A DNA stretch of 64,000 nucleotides from the NCBI GenBank assembly GCA_047967505.1, contig CM106541.1; one strand, given 5' to 3'. Below, piece after piece: positions 53,901 to 58,149 of this stretch; position 1 is the first letter of the stretch; the number at the start of each line of letters is the position of its first letter. Source of the stretch: Dipteris shenzhenensis. Lineage: Eukaryota; Polypodiophyta; Polypodiopsida; Gleicheniales. The position numbers and the translations under genes were made by a program. Below the pieces are notes generated by a model, which saw only the letters and a program-made list of their open reading frames with translations, was not told where the DNA came from and ran no database searches.

Positions 53901-56628
53901 TTTCTTCATGACTTGGGGCTCAGTCGCATGGTTATCTCTTACCGGGCCCTAGGTGTTTTATGAGGGTGAGCCTTCTTCTTGGGCACTCTCGGTCCGCCGG
54001 CAGGTGATAGAGCCCTGCTGTCTACAGGATGTACCACTTACTCCCTTCAGAGCTTCTCATGTTTCAGTGGACACCTCTTGGGAGATTTTGGCTAGCATTT
54101 CCTCTTGGCACATTTGGAGAGCCAGATGTACTGAGGCCTTGGATGGCACCCAGATACACCCATTACAGGTGTTCACGGGTATTTGGTCTGACACGGTTCA
54201 CACTTTGATAGCCATATGGGCTAGCATGCAGGGCCCTTCACGGGCAGCCTCTTCTAGAAGGACTATACTTCTTCGAGTTTGGAGCGGTTCTCCCTTTTTC
54301 TCGGAGGTTTCTACCGGATTGAGATGGAACTATCAGCCTCAATCCTTTCTTTTTGGCTCTTGAGCTTTTCGTGCATTGCATGATGTATCCCGTATGGAGC
54401 TTGCTCTAACGGTTTTTCTTTAATACTTAATAGAAGTCTCTTTTTGCAAAAAAAAAAAAGAGCAATCTTGAATTTAGATGGAAAAGACCATACAAATTGA
54501 TTAAAGTTCATGACAATGGCACAGTTCAGTTGGCTGACTTGGAGGAACAGTGAGTCCCGAGTTGATCAAAAGAAGCCGATTTAAGCCATATAGAACTGCT
54601 ACAGCGAGTTTTGGTGATAGTGACCAGCTAAGAGCTCGCAGATACCTAATAGAACGCCACGTGGCAGCGAGTGTCTTAAACACATAGTAACGAAAGTTAA
54701 TAATAAGACTAACAACGAGTTTGTATCCGGCCAAGGTGTCACATGGGACGTGAAATTTGGCAACGCATCTACATGTAGAAGCATGGAGCATGAAGCTTAA
54801 TTGTTCTTTAGATCAAACTCAGATTGCCTAAGCTCCCTATTGCTCAACTGTTGTATTCTCCTTCTCGTAGTTACACCCATCCTCACCCCTACCATGGCTT
54901 CCACTGCTTCTGGGAGGGAAGAAAGACCAGCCAAGCGACAAAGGCTGGCACTCTAGCTTCAAGGACCACATCCAATCGAGCAGCCTCCTACCACAATCAA
55001 AATGTTGAACATAAATGCTCTATTCGATATGGCAAACTTGCCATGGTTTGATGTCTAGAGCGTGGAAGTGGCTGAAGAGTTCCTACACTCATACGAGGGC
55101 CACACCCACACCATCGACATTCACAATAGGAGAATCCATTTACATAAATTGCTCTATGCGGAGGTGTTTCGACTCAATGCCACTCGGATCGTCCAAGCGC
55201 ATCTCCATGGCGAATGCAGCTCATTGTGACAACCAATTCCCCAAAAGACATTTCATCAGTCCTAACGCTACTTGACCACCAAGGCCAACGATGCTGAGAA
55301 GCAGCCGATTTTCCATTTCTTGACGGAGTACATCGGCTTGAAGAAGAGCCTGGGATACATTCTGTGCACCTATGTGGCGAAATCGTTGTTGGCCTACGAG
55401 GACAAGGTCAAAATCGATTGGCTCAAAGTCTTCACAAAGAATTTCGACAACCAGCTCGAAGGTGTTTGCTTGAAGAATCAAGTCTACTGCAAACTCGGAC
55501 CACACTTCTGTATGATCCGGCATAGATTGGAGTCCGGAGCAGTGAGATGGCCAGAGACACCACCCCTAGAAGGTTCTACAGCACTATTGCTACTCACAAA
55601 CACACCAAGTGGATCGGGTGAAGCAGCAACCGGATTGGAAGGAGCAAGCAGATCTGAAGAGGCATACCCTGCAGAAGCACCAGCATCTTCATGCTGCACA
55701 TCGAGCAGCTCTAAGGAAATGTTTCATAGCTTTCGCAGTAAAAGGCAAGGATAGAGACAATGTGACATTGGAGAGTTCTGATGTACAGACCTGGAAAGTA
55801 GAAAAGAGTCACCTGAAATATTTGAGAGCTGTGCACCCAATGCAGAAGTGTGTTTTTCTTTCTCTTACGGAGGTTTCCAATTGACAGAAAGGATTGTTTT
55901 ACTTGGGGGTAGGCAGAAAGAGACCTGCCTTGATCCACTAAACACATCATGTTGTTTTACTCAGAGCTAACACCCATTTATGTAGATCACATGCATGAGA
56001 GACTGAGACGCCATTCTTAATCAGCTCTTGGTGAAATGGAAGATGAAGCCTATCATCTAAAGCAAGAAAATCAATGCAAATCAAGCCTCCATTCAGCTGA
56101 TAGGTAGGGAAAATGCACCATACAAAACAGAAAGAATCAGCATTAAGCAAATGTTATTAAGACATCTCAGTTAGACAGACTGCTTAGTGAGAGACCTCAT
56201 TCCAATATCACCTTAGTCGAAAAGAAGTTCTGACAGCATACACAAAATAATGTAACTAGAAAGCAAAACGTGCCATACAAAGGTTGGAAGAATTAGCAAG
56301 AATAAGTCCCCAATGTAACACAAACGGTGAAAAATAAGCCATTCTAATATCATAATGATTTTCACCTGGTCGTTATTCTTGATCTCTCTGTCACATTGTG
56401 CCAAGTATAGTGGGACATGACAATGCCACAGAAAAAGACAGTGAGGATCCCACTTAGGTAAAGCAACTGCAAAGAGGTACCAAAATCAAAGATAGATTAG
56501 CAACTCACCAAATGGCATAACAAGCTTCAATACACAATCAAAAATAATCTGGATTGCTAACCTCAGCAAGCATGTAAGAAAGATAAGCCATAAGAATCAT
56601 GATAGCAATTTCTCGATCAGTAGAATGC
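10074..56628 (-). CDS. NHX: Vacuolar-type Na+/H+ (K+/H+) antiporter, NHX family; C-terminal seven exons, 5' end outside window
   Basis: The join, read on the minus strand, is 56628-56562, 56466-56366, 37310-37209, 36781-36643, 36475-36413, 36302-36231 and 10412-10074. It totals 883 bp, about 293 codons plus stop, against roughly 540 residues for plant NHX1-type proteins, so about the first 245 residues lie beyond the right edge. Every junction has GT-AG signals and matching phase. Signatures in order: [91 protein letters not shown] and the tail motif [12 protein letters not shown]. In the family these tonoplast (sometimes Golgi) antiporters swap cytosolic Na+ or K+ for vacuolar H+, controlling ion storage and pH. 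Introns of about 25.8 and 19.1 kb are packed with transposons. No stop or frameshift interrupts the exons. Confidence 0.92.
10413..11721. other. NHX giant intron, left part, with unrecognised remnants
   Basis: Intronic on the minus strand. It probably contains decayed internal sequence of the copia element whose 3' LTR begins at 11731. The last coding trace of that element is a frame ending I-G-P-R-stop at about 11697-11715, matching the end (I-G-P-Q-L-stop) of the copia-2 polyprotein. Upstream of about 11590 I see no interpretable domain. Confidence 0.45.
12232..12851 (+). repeat. Copia-2 5' LTR
   Basis: 620 bp, TG...CA. The LTR carries a GC-rich stretch with GGTCGGT/CCGACC inverted motifs and a TTAAATAGG TATA-like box near 12450. 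It is near-identical to the 3' LTR apart from scattered substitutions and small indels. Confidence 0.92.
12888..13124 (+). repeat. Copia-1 5' LTR
   Basis: 237 bp. It contains a direct run of ACTAAGTACAC and TACTTAGGTACTTAG motifs and a TATATATA box near 13000, a likely core promoter position. Confidence 0.94.
13125..14541 (+). other. Copia-1 leader with CGTACGG cluster and GC-rich tandem
   Basis: A 1.4-kb untranslated leader between the primer-binding site and the gag start. At 13180-13232 it has a dense cluster of CCGTACGG/CGTACG palindromes. At 13240-13340 there is a GC-rich degenerate tandem (GCAAGGGCTGCAAGGCGC and relatives). Open frames through this part are low-complexity and not convincing genes. 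Confidence 0.75.
14542..18624 (+). CDS. Copia-1 gag-pol polyprotein (intact)
   Basis: One uninterrupted frame from 14503; the ATG at 14542 has the better context (TTTACCATGAG). Residue numbers count from 14503 (1,373 codons). Order: copia gag domain (about 28-220); CCHC knuckle [14 protein letters not shown] (about 243-256); protease with D-S-S-A-S at about 321, where D-S/T-G is usual; GAG-pre-integrase HHCC finger (about 447-500); integrase with D511, D573 and E609, the DDE triad with 35-residue spacing; RVT_2 reverse transcriptase with Y-V-D-D (about 1054-1057); RNase H from about 1224. This is the canonical copia order. In the family the polyprotein makes the virus-like particle, copies the RNA and inserts the cDNA. 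Apart from the protease Gly-to-Ser it looks competent. Confidence 0.96.
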   Translation: MSSGSDVSSLFQIKKLEGAKNYDIWRTQCYNVLMQKDQYKPIKEKGVRPPNVTDEQWEKMDGLARSTIMLTVVDSLVVGIRDEPTAWKMWQRLEDTYAKKSATGKAYWLKKLVGLQMKEGTAMSTHIIEFNSIFSQVINKGLKLDDELKATLILCSLPESWDTFRTSTSNSKAILLFADVESALLQEEMNRKNNAIGKSNALNARSRSKTRGKDKERERSKSRSKSDLVCNYCGKKGHIEKKCFQKKNDQRAKEGKAQGKSKGKEKEELNVTYVSDSDSGHEICFTSSLEAHTLHAGDGSDMFSWIIDSSASFHVTSYRNLFVRYAGGQKGVVFLGDNHACSIIGIGDVKLVLENGQQLMLKGVRHVPEVKKNLISTGLLDDDGYHTTFGSQKWKISKGAMAIARGPKVDTLYSLHAGHCPHSDVNATELPKISLWHSRLGHMSIKGMEQLAHFGYLPSLKYSDLKKCEFCLYGRQVQIPHKRRSDQKLQLLELVHTDVCEMPTLSLGGSKYILSFIDDATRKVWVYTLRKKSDTFKAFTKFVALVENETAKKLKALRSDNGGEYLSKEFQEFCKAKGIQRVLSAPYDPPQNGTAEKMFRTIQEKVRSMLSHAALPHTFWAEAVKTVVHLINRSPNKRLCGGVPEQAWTGKPLSYKHLRVFGCVAYVHVRREDRTKLDPKSLKCIFLGYGDKGEMGYRIWDPKNRKLIRSNDVVFDETIMFKEPVVQQGPLKVTIDDDRHHGQHEQAVNQPQQQHNQPLNDAAAGPNGQPGMAEDIPMDEAQLGDLPDMQMQPGDMGQPPYLGDEQAGQPAQDDGHWVRRSTRPTRQPERFVPGIDYLMLTDCGEPSCYREARQRADKVQWDLAMKAEMDSLHKNGNWELVSLPTGKKVLPCKWVYRLKVTPGEKPRHKARLVAKGFKQEYGVDFDEIFSPVVKMTTLRTVLALVAHADMDLVQMDVKTAFLHGDLHEEIFMQQPEGFTVKGKEKLVCKLKKSLYGLKQAPKEWYHKFDTFMRTQGYRRSDIDHCLYTKKASDGSLLILILYVDDMLIAGKSHNEMNALKKRLHQTFDMKDLGDANHILGMRILRDREKRLLYLSQKEYIGKVLQRFHMEGGKSIGTPLPPYVKISALDSPQTDAEKAEMSKIPYASACGSLMYAMVATRPDIAFAVGVVSRYMAKPGKKHWNAVKGVMRYLKGTQDLCICFGSQDAKVQGYTDSDYAGHPDTRKSTTGYVFTFTGGAVSWVSRMQQCVALSTTEAEYIAATEACKEAIWLSRLVADLGYSSDTPLLHCDSQSAIQLARNPVFHAKTKHIDVKYHFIREVLENKQLQLVKVHTDDNPADLLTKGLAAERFAHCRRLMGIG
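18713..18949 (+). repeat. Copia-1 3' LTR
   Basis: 237 bp, nearly identical to 12888-13124. It is preceded by a polypurine tract and followed by TSD CGGAG. Confidence 0.94.
19053..23105 (+). pseudogene. Copia-2 gag-pol polyprotein, broken by many stops and frameshifts
   Basis: Domain order is complete but split. Gag starts M-E-E-K-D-S at 19053, with a frameshift near 19110 and stops at 19180 and 19723. The zinc knuckle [14 protein letters not shown] is near 19852 and the protease D-S-G-A-S near 20044. A stop at 20269 and a frameshift come before the pre-integrase finger (about 20420). In integrase the second catalytic Asp is Asn (C-T-N-K-G-G-E) and the catalytic Glu is Lys (G-V-A-K-R-K-H), with stops at 20873 and 21356. 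The reverse transcriptase is frameshifted around 21840-22140 but keeps Y-V-D-D (about 22165). RNase H is open to 23105. Most stops look like single transitions from Trp, Gln or Arg codons. The element cannot be autonomous. Confidence 0.92.
23119..23739 (+). repeat. Copia-2 3' LTR
   Basis: 621 bp, TGTTAGAAGG...TTTCCAAAA. The final CA of the 5' copy (CCAACA) is AA here. Followed by TSD AAGGG. Confidence 0.9.
23801..24160. other. Intronic stretch between old copia LTR and gypsy element
   Basis: No gene recognised. Several degenerate GGCTGCCCACACAGCAG/CAGCAAGGAGGTC motifs recur between 23800 and 24000. The TTTGG at 24156-24160 is the left target duplication of the gypsy element. Confidence 0.4.
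24161..25469 (+). repeat. Gypsy 5' LTR (3' tip deleted)
   Basis: About 1,309 bp. It matches 30863-32139. It includes a CCGTACGGACGTCCGTACA cluster near 24682, CTTAACTCGGGGTTAACCATGG near 24211, and GT/GTTTTAAGCCG repeats near 24540-24610. The 3' tip present in the other LTR is missing. Confidence 0.88.
25490..30527 (+). pseudogene. Gypsy gag-pol remnant with C-terminal chromodomain
   Basis: Pieces in order: a linker rich in Met, Gly and Pro (25854-26063); Retrotrans_gag (26256-26744) with W-W-T-N-L and F-K-Q-V-F; CCHC knuckle [14 protein letters not shown] (about 26898); protease with F-D-P-G-A (about 27130) where D-S/T-G is usual; RT (27820-28326) with F-F-D-D in place of the usual Y-x-D-D; RNase H ending with an H-V-P-G-K-K-N motif (28714-29136); H2C2 finger plus integrase core (about 29176-29640); a C-terminal part and chromodomain (29934-30527) with I-L-A-H-M-E-R-K and Y-L-M-K-F-R-N-Y-P. 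At least ten stops or frameshifts break it. In chromoviruses the chromodomain steers integration to particular chromatin. The element is dead. Confidence 0.9.
30863..32160 (+). repeat. Gypsy 3' LTR
   Basis: 1,298 bp, TG...CA, preceded by a purine tract AAGAGGAGGG. It carries a diverged GTACGG cluster near 31352-31375 and is followed by TSD TTTGG. Confidence 0.9.
32166..32411. other. Intronic flank ending in a (CA)n microsatellite
   Basis: No gene recognised. A (CA)n tract occupies 32389-32404, directly before LINE copy A. Confidence 0.6.
32412..32890 (+). mobile_element. LINE-derived ORF1-only element, copy A (5'-truncated)
   Basis: From about 32412 the sequence matches the end of copy B (34839-35333). 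It holds the ORF1 C-terminus (32428-32757; [16 protein letters not shown]) and a shared 3' UTR (TGCCTCATGA..., TTTCCCACACAGAAATAAAA) ending in a poly(A) at 32882-32890. No reverse transcriptase follows ORF1. It is flanked by (CA)n on the left and (TG)n on the right. Confidence 0.8.
33205..34193 (+). repeat. Tandem duplication inside copy B (about 610-bp unit, second copy with internal deletion)
   Basis: The segment from about 33205 (TGTACGGCCATC) to 33811 is repeated from about 33815 to 34193. Matching blocks include CCCCGCCTCTT(G/C)ATTCAG, GCGATCTGTACACTCCTTG and TTGGGCTGAAGC(T/C)GCAGTGGG. The second copy lacks roughly 230 bp (equivalent of about 33459-33687). TGTACGGCC at both ends suggests unequal recombination between CGTAC motifs. 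Confidence 0.85.
33400..35087 (+). pseudogene. ORF1 (DUF4283 gag-like) of copy B, frameshifted
   Basis: Fragments in different frames read [10 protein letters not shown] and [10 protein letters not shown] (DUF4283 strands, near 33690-33770 and again 34070-34160), [12 protein letters not shown] (near 34230), then [14 protein letters not shown] (near 34517), a CCHC knuckle whose last Cys is Phe. The C-terminal part is open at 34770-35087. In the family such proteins coat the element RNA. Confidence 0.7.
35334..36230. other. NHX giant intron, right part
   Basis: Intron sequence next to the exon at 36231-36302. It begins with (TG)n at 35334-35351 and contains a perfect-period duplication at 35554-35653. 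No further exon is required here, since the phases of 36231 and 10412 join directly. Confidence 0.6.
35554..35653. repeat. Tandem duplication, 50-bp unit, two copies
   Basis: TGTGCGTCTATGCAAAGATT followed by CTC(A/C)GGTAAAATAAAACAC-AATTGGATTAA starts at 35554 and 35604. The copies differ at one base. Confidence 0.9.
36231..36302 (-). CDS. NHX: NHX exon ([18 protein letters not shown]...)
   Basis: A 72-bp, 24-codon exon: acceptor TTTGCAG before 36302, donor GTGAGT after 36231. It encodes the [17 protein letters not shown] helix and ends at phase 0. The next codons, Val-Phe-Gly, are supplied by the exon at 10412, 25.8 kb away. Confidence 0.92.
36413..36475 (-). CDS. NHX: NHX exon ([21 protein letters not shown])
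   Basis: A 63-bp, 21-codon exon between introns of 167 and 110 bp: acceptor CATGGCAG before 36475, donor GTATAT after 36413. The [16 protein letters not shown] signature is one of the most conserved in plant NHX antiporters and includes the membrane-embedded Arg. Confidence 0.94.
36643..36781 (-). CDS. NHX: NHX exon ([11 protein letters not shown]...KISARQQ)
   Basis: A 139-bp exon: acceptor CTATGCAG before 36781, donor GTTACT after 36643. It encodes the [12 protein letters not shown] helix and the S-N-L-V-R-R cytosolic loop. The loop between KWKETDV and this helix is several residues shorter than I recall for angiosperm NHX1. It ends at phase 0. Confidence 0.93.
37209..37310 (-). CDS. NHX: NHX exon ([11 protein letters not shown]...KWKETDV)
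   Basis: A 102-bp exon on the far side of a 19,055-bp intron: acceptor TTCTAG before 37310, donor GTATGC after 37209. The leading G completes the Arg codon of the previous exon. It encodes [11 protein letters not shown] and [10 protein letters not shown], a transmembrane segment diagnostic of NHX. It ends in AG (phase 2), completed by T at 36781 to give Ser. Confidence 0.93.
37311..38100. other. NHX giant intron 2, proximal part
   Basis: Sequence to about 37640 is AT-rich and looks like native intron. From about 37650 it changes in composition and probably belongs to the minus-strand copia fragment that follows. No open frame is recognised. Confidence 0.4.
38101..38876 (-). pseudogene. Copia gag fragment (minus strand)
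   Basis: On the complement, after a primer-binding site and leader, a frame reads M-A-E-N-K-T-K-F and L-D-G-L-N-Y-G-I-stop (38640-38550), the usual start of a copia gag, where a Trp codon has probably become the stop. Downstream, 38410-38204 reads [10 protein letters not shown] and M-Y-N-R-T-S, the UBN2 gag helix block. Nothing of pol is present to the left, so the element is truncated. Confidence 0.7.
38968..39733 (-). repeat. Copia LTR (5' LTR of the minus-strand fragment), outer end truncated
   Basis: It matches 50609-51446 in inverted orientation along most of its length: CTTCTCACA end, GGGCTATTTATAGG box, GTAGGCTGTTGG. The complement continues ...CTTCTCACA|TGGTATCAGAGCC at 38967, a tRNA-iMet primer-binding site. 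The other end stops inside GTGGGTGTG at about 39733, about 45 bp short of the LTR start, where it joins hAT sequence. Confidence 0.85.
40104..41183 (-). pseudogene. hAT-type transposase remnant (DUF659 and following region)
   Basis: Three minus-strand frames follow one another. 41172-40798 has [18 protein letters not shown] (the DGW signature) and [12 protein letters not shown]. 40801-40577 has Y-P-K-L-T-F, L-K-D-I-G-K and N-F-I-M-L-E-R-L-L. 40388-40104 has [15 protein letters not shown], the block before the dimerisation domain. This is the DUF659-hAT order of plants, related to the remnant at 1-602. The usual C-A-A-H is replaced (Y-M-A-H-Y). Stops and frameshifts show it is inactive. 39734-40103 is likely its flank or tail. 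Confidence 0.8.
41184..41808 (+). mobile_element. TRIM-like mini LTR retrotransposon (second LTR truncated)
   Basis: A 272-bp LTR (41184-41455) starts TGTTAGATATGG and ends CCTATCA. It is followed by TGGTATTAGAGCTTG (41457), a tRNA-iMet-type primer-binding site. About 296 bp later, after a CCACAAGGGA tract, TGTTAGATATGG recurs at 41752 with the same GGTGTACCCCCTTGTGGCTT, but homology ends near 41808. The internal part has no gag or pol. The size and structure fit a terminal-repeat retrotransposon in miniature; it must depend on enzymes supplied in trans. Confidence 0.7.
41933..42870 (-). pseudogene. C-terminal region of a non-LTR (LINE-type) protein, orphan
   Basis: The 211-codon minus-strand frame (42568-41933) contains [21 protein letters not shown] and [13 protein letters not shown]. 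This is a zinc-binding module (CX2C...HX4C) typical of the end of some endonuclease/reverse-transcriptase proteins. Upstream, in a shifted frame (42872-42447), S-W-F-T-R-L-G-L-D precedes it. The tail after the finger is long, rich in Arg, Gln and Glu, and low-complexity. No reverse transcriptase core is present. The family clade is uncertain, and it differs from the zf-RVT of the other LINEs here. Confidence 0.6.
42875..43140 (-). repeat. Copia-3 3' LTR
   Basis: 266 bp. It differs from the other LTR in the segment CTGCAGCTAGGGGG (CTGCGGTTAGGGGA there). Confidence 0.94.
43176..46688 (-). pseudogene. Copia-3 pol (protease, integrase, RT, RNase H), lightly damaged
   Basis: Minus-strand order: protease [10 protein letters not shown] (near 46590), stop after G-S-V-F-R-L at 46416; pre-integrase finger and integrase (46403-44892) with H-S-D-V-Y-G and H-T-D-R-G-G-E-Y intact, but the third catalytic Glu replaced by Lys (Q-N-G-K-A-K-R-K). 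In-frame tandem duplications sit at the integrase-RT linker. RT (44753-43536) has L-L-Y-V-D-D. A frameshift at about 43650 separates the RNase H part, and the final frame (43502-43176) ends with [14 protein letters not shown]. Overall about four lesions. Confidence 0.9.
44959..45412 (-). repeat. Nested in-frame tandem duplications in copia-3 pol linker (252 bp and 60 bp)
   Basis: TCAGAAATATCAGCAGGGGA recurs at 44959 and 45211 (period 252). AGCAAGATTGTAGAGACGGT recurs at 45105, 45165 (period 60) and 45357. Both periods are multiples of three, so the polyprotein frame stays open through them, duplicating blocks such as [13 protein letters not shown]. Confidence 0.9.
46689..46941. other. AT-rich insertion between copia-3 gag and protease
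   Basis: About 250-300 bp of AT-rich sequence separate the gag frame from the protease frame, which are normally contiguous in copia. It contains a short hairpin, GTTACTAT...ATAGTAAC (46938-46973). It may be a small non-autonomous insertion, but exact ends and target duplication were not resolved. Confidence 0.45.
46942..48027 (-). pseudogene. Copia-3 gag, one internal TAG
   Basis: Starts M-A-Q-Q-N-H-N-D-F at 48027. [11 protein letters not shown] is the gag N-terminal block. A TAG at 47844-47842 interrupts it, within a C-T-C-C-T-T-A-G-C-A-A context where CAG is the likely ancestral codon. The UBN2 domain follows (about 47640-47340) and the knuckle [14 protein letters not shown] is near 47170. 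The frame ends at 46942, before the protease. Confidence 0.88.
48208..49185 (-). other. Copia-3 leader: CCCCAAATTT repeat array and GTACG cluster
   Basis: 48238-48600 holds about eight degenerate units centred on AAAAGCCCCAAATTTC. 48655-49085 holds a very dense set of GTACG/CGTAC motifs (dozens in 430 bp). Neither part encodes a recognised protein; both are untranslated leader between the 5' LTR and gag. Confidence 0.8.
49186..49451 (-). repeat. Copia-3 5' LTR
   Basis: 266 bp, adjoining the primer-binding site; TSD CAAAG follows at 49452. Confidence 0.94.
49452..49822 (+). pseudogene. Copia gag fragment with CCHC knuckle (plus strand)
   Basis: The plus frame reads [28 protein letters not shown], a stop near 49616, then [14 protein letters not shown], a copia gag zinc knuckle. 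The frame joins logically to 42780-42874 across the copia-3 insertion, so copia-3 landed in the gag of an older plus-strand copia. Confidence 0.75.
49823..50608 (+). other. Decayed copia internal region up to a polypurine tract
   Basis: No clear pol domain. It ends in GAGTTGAGAGGGGT (50595-50608), a polypurine tract directly before the LTR at 50609. Confidence 0.5.
50609..51446 (+). repeat. Copia 3' LTR (838 bp), same family as 38968-39733 but inverted
   Basis: TGTTGGAGAGCAATATC at the start, CTTCTCACA at the end. A TATA-like GCTATTTATAGG lies near 51106 and TTCCGTACATTTCC near the 3' end. With the inverted relative at 38968-39733 it forms a pair of inverted repeats about 11 kb apart in the same intron. 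Confidence 0.88.
51960..54620 (+). pseudogene. Gypsy RNase H and integrase fragment, split by a LINE
   Basis: The plus strand reads [12 protein letters not shown] (RNase H, 52030), [11 protein letters not shown] and N-D-Q-G-T-H-C (integrase core, 52860-53000), then [16 protein letters not shown] (53060). After the LINE comes [20 protein letters not shown] (54470-54530). This is the order of a Ty3/gypsy pol end. A 164-bp tandem duplication (starts 52416 and 52580) disrupts the integrase zinc finger. There are several stops and no LTR was identified. Confidence 0.82.
53526..54458 (+). mobile_element. 5'-truncated LINE insertion with 16-bp TSD and poly(A)
   Basis: TSD AGAGCAATCTTGAATT at 53510-53525 and 54459-54474. 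The insert carries a broken zf-[18 protein letters not shown], then in another frame C-P-Q-C-H-S and H-C-L-W-D-C. It also has the [11 protein letters not shown] and [10 protein letters not shown] blocks and a 3' UTR ending in A12. It is a sister copy of 6507-7429. Confidence 0.92.
54621..56365. other. NHX giant intron 2, distal part
   Basis: Apart from the remnant at 55002-55754, no gene is recognised. The part from about 55900 is AT-rich and may be native intron next to the exon at 56366. Confidence 0.4.
55002..55754 (+). pseudogene. Unidentified coding remnant
   Basis: From ATG 55002 a frame reads M-L-N-I-N-A-L-F-D, and after a stop [13 protein letters not shown]. From 55272 to 55754 it is open for 160 codons ([18 protein letters not shown]), ending in a Ser/Glu/Ala-rich tail. 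It resembles the capsid-like region of plant retroelement or transposase proteins in composition, but I do not recognise the family. Two stops lie upstream of the open part. Confidence 0.4.
56366..56466 (-). CDS. NHX: NHX exon ([12 protein letters not shown]...RSRITTR)
   Basis: A 101-bp exon after a 95-bp intron: acceptor TTTGCAG before 56466, donor GTGAAA after 56366. It begins at phase 0 and ends with AG, the first two bases of an Arg codon completed by the G at 37310. It encodes the highly conserved [19 protein letters not shown] block, followed by [10 protein letters not shown]. Confidence 0.93.
56562..56628 (-). CDS. NHX: NHX exon (HSTDRE...SYMLAE), first exon visible
   Basis: A 67-bp exon: acceptor ...TCTACAG before 56628, donor GTTAGC after 56562. 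It starts with the third base of a codon (G, completing the Arg or similar expected before HSTDRE), then 22 codons ending L-S-Y-M-L-A-E. This is the membrane segment before the LSGILTVFF helix in NHX proteins. Confidence 0.9.
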
Positions 56629-58037
56629 CTGTAGACCAAGTACACAAAATTTGCTAGTTAATGCTAGTTCAACTACTAGGACAACACATGCTGAGGACTC
56701 AGGAGTGTAAATAAACTAGTCATTGGCAAGAGTCAATCTCTTTCAATACAGTTCAATTACTCTAAACGACCTGAAACAGCCTTAAAATGACCTGAAATGG
56801 TGAAAAAGAAAAACTGAAAATATCATAGTAGTGTTTGAGCGACTATGAAGCCAAATATGTACAATGAGTACAACTTAGATTTTATACATTGGTTTCATTT
56901 CCCCCTCTTAGTTGTAGATCATCCTTCGCCTTTGGAAAGAAAACACACAAGATATGTTGAAGGGAAGAGGGAAATATGAATAAAAGAGTTAAGTCCTCCT
57001 AGATCAAGACCAGTCGATTAGTCAATGATTGTGTGCTTCCAGATGGCTGAGCCAAAGCTGAACAAGTCACAAGTCATTGTGGACTGTGAAGCTGATCTGT
57101 AGAAGAAGCCTGATGTGCACCTGATCATTGAAGCCGCGAAGATCTGGTAGGCTTTGACAAACAAGAGTGTCACCAAACCAAATAAGCGGTAGCAATGCAT
57201 ACGATATGCTGACGTAGAATAATCTCTATTGAATAATGGAGAATAAAAAACTACATAATCAGTGTCAACTGAGGAATCCAGCCACTGCATAACACCAGGG
57301 ACTCGAGCAGCAAGTATGTTACTTTTGCAGATACGAGACTTTGCTCTGTAGTAATGTCCCATAAACCCGAGAATGTATCATAATGGAAAACTGTGGCAGA
57401 TTTCATGGGGAAGGCCTGATCACTTGAATGACCTGAATGTCCTAAATGACCTGAATACCTTGAATACTCAAGTATGCAAGCTGAATATAGTCTGCAAAGG
57501 AGTAGCTGAACATCTATCGGCATCGGATGTAATTGAATCTATCATAAGCTCGGCAAGGAGCTGATTATCAAAAGGCCTAGCAGCGTGATGGCAAACATGA
57601 ATGCATGAGCTGTCCCAAGAGCATGTGAGCTACCGAATGCTGAAATGACACAAAGGAATGTTGTCTAGACAAACTTGTAATCCTGGATGACACCACAAAT
57701 TTGCATCAAGTATTAACTGTGCAAAGCAGTCATGAATGTATGCTAGAATATTGTTGTTCCATAATATACTCTATGGCAGAGATTGATAACATCAGCTGCA
57801 CTGCGGCAAGATTGAATTGATGCTGAAATGTCATCATGCTAAAGAATGATCTGCTGATCTAAAGTGGTGGTGACAACTTAATCTAAGTGTGATGCAGTAC
57901 AGCATAGCTGAGCCAATGCTAAGACGTCCTGGTGACTAATCTACTGATCAGAACTGCTGGCAAAAGCTGAATCCGTAACCAATGCATTCCCAAAACCCGT
58001 TGAAGATGTGAGAGTCTCATTAGCAGAACTTGCCTAC
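56629..58037. other. NHX intron upstream of first visible exon
   Basis: I searched the minus strand here for the expected upstream NHX block (N-D-A-T-S-V-V-L-F and F-L-Y-L-F) and did not find it, so the intron probably continues past the LINE. At 57420-57475 a degenerate 10-11 bp tandem (CTTGAATGAC/CTGAATGTC) is present. Confidence 0.5.
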
Positions 58038-58081
<44 letters not shown>

Positions 58082-58149
58082 AGGAGACCAGTGAGTGTGT
58101 GTGTGTGTGTGTGTGTGTGAGTGTGTGTAGAGTGTGTGAGAGAGAGGTA

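Noticed and set aside
57018-57362. Possible upstream NHX exon, because the minus strand has hydrophobic F-G-L-V-T-L-L-F-V-K
   Set aside because: It does not match the NHX block expected before H-S-T-D-R-E, and no acceptor/donor pair in the right phase was found.
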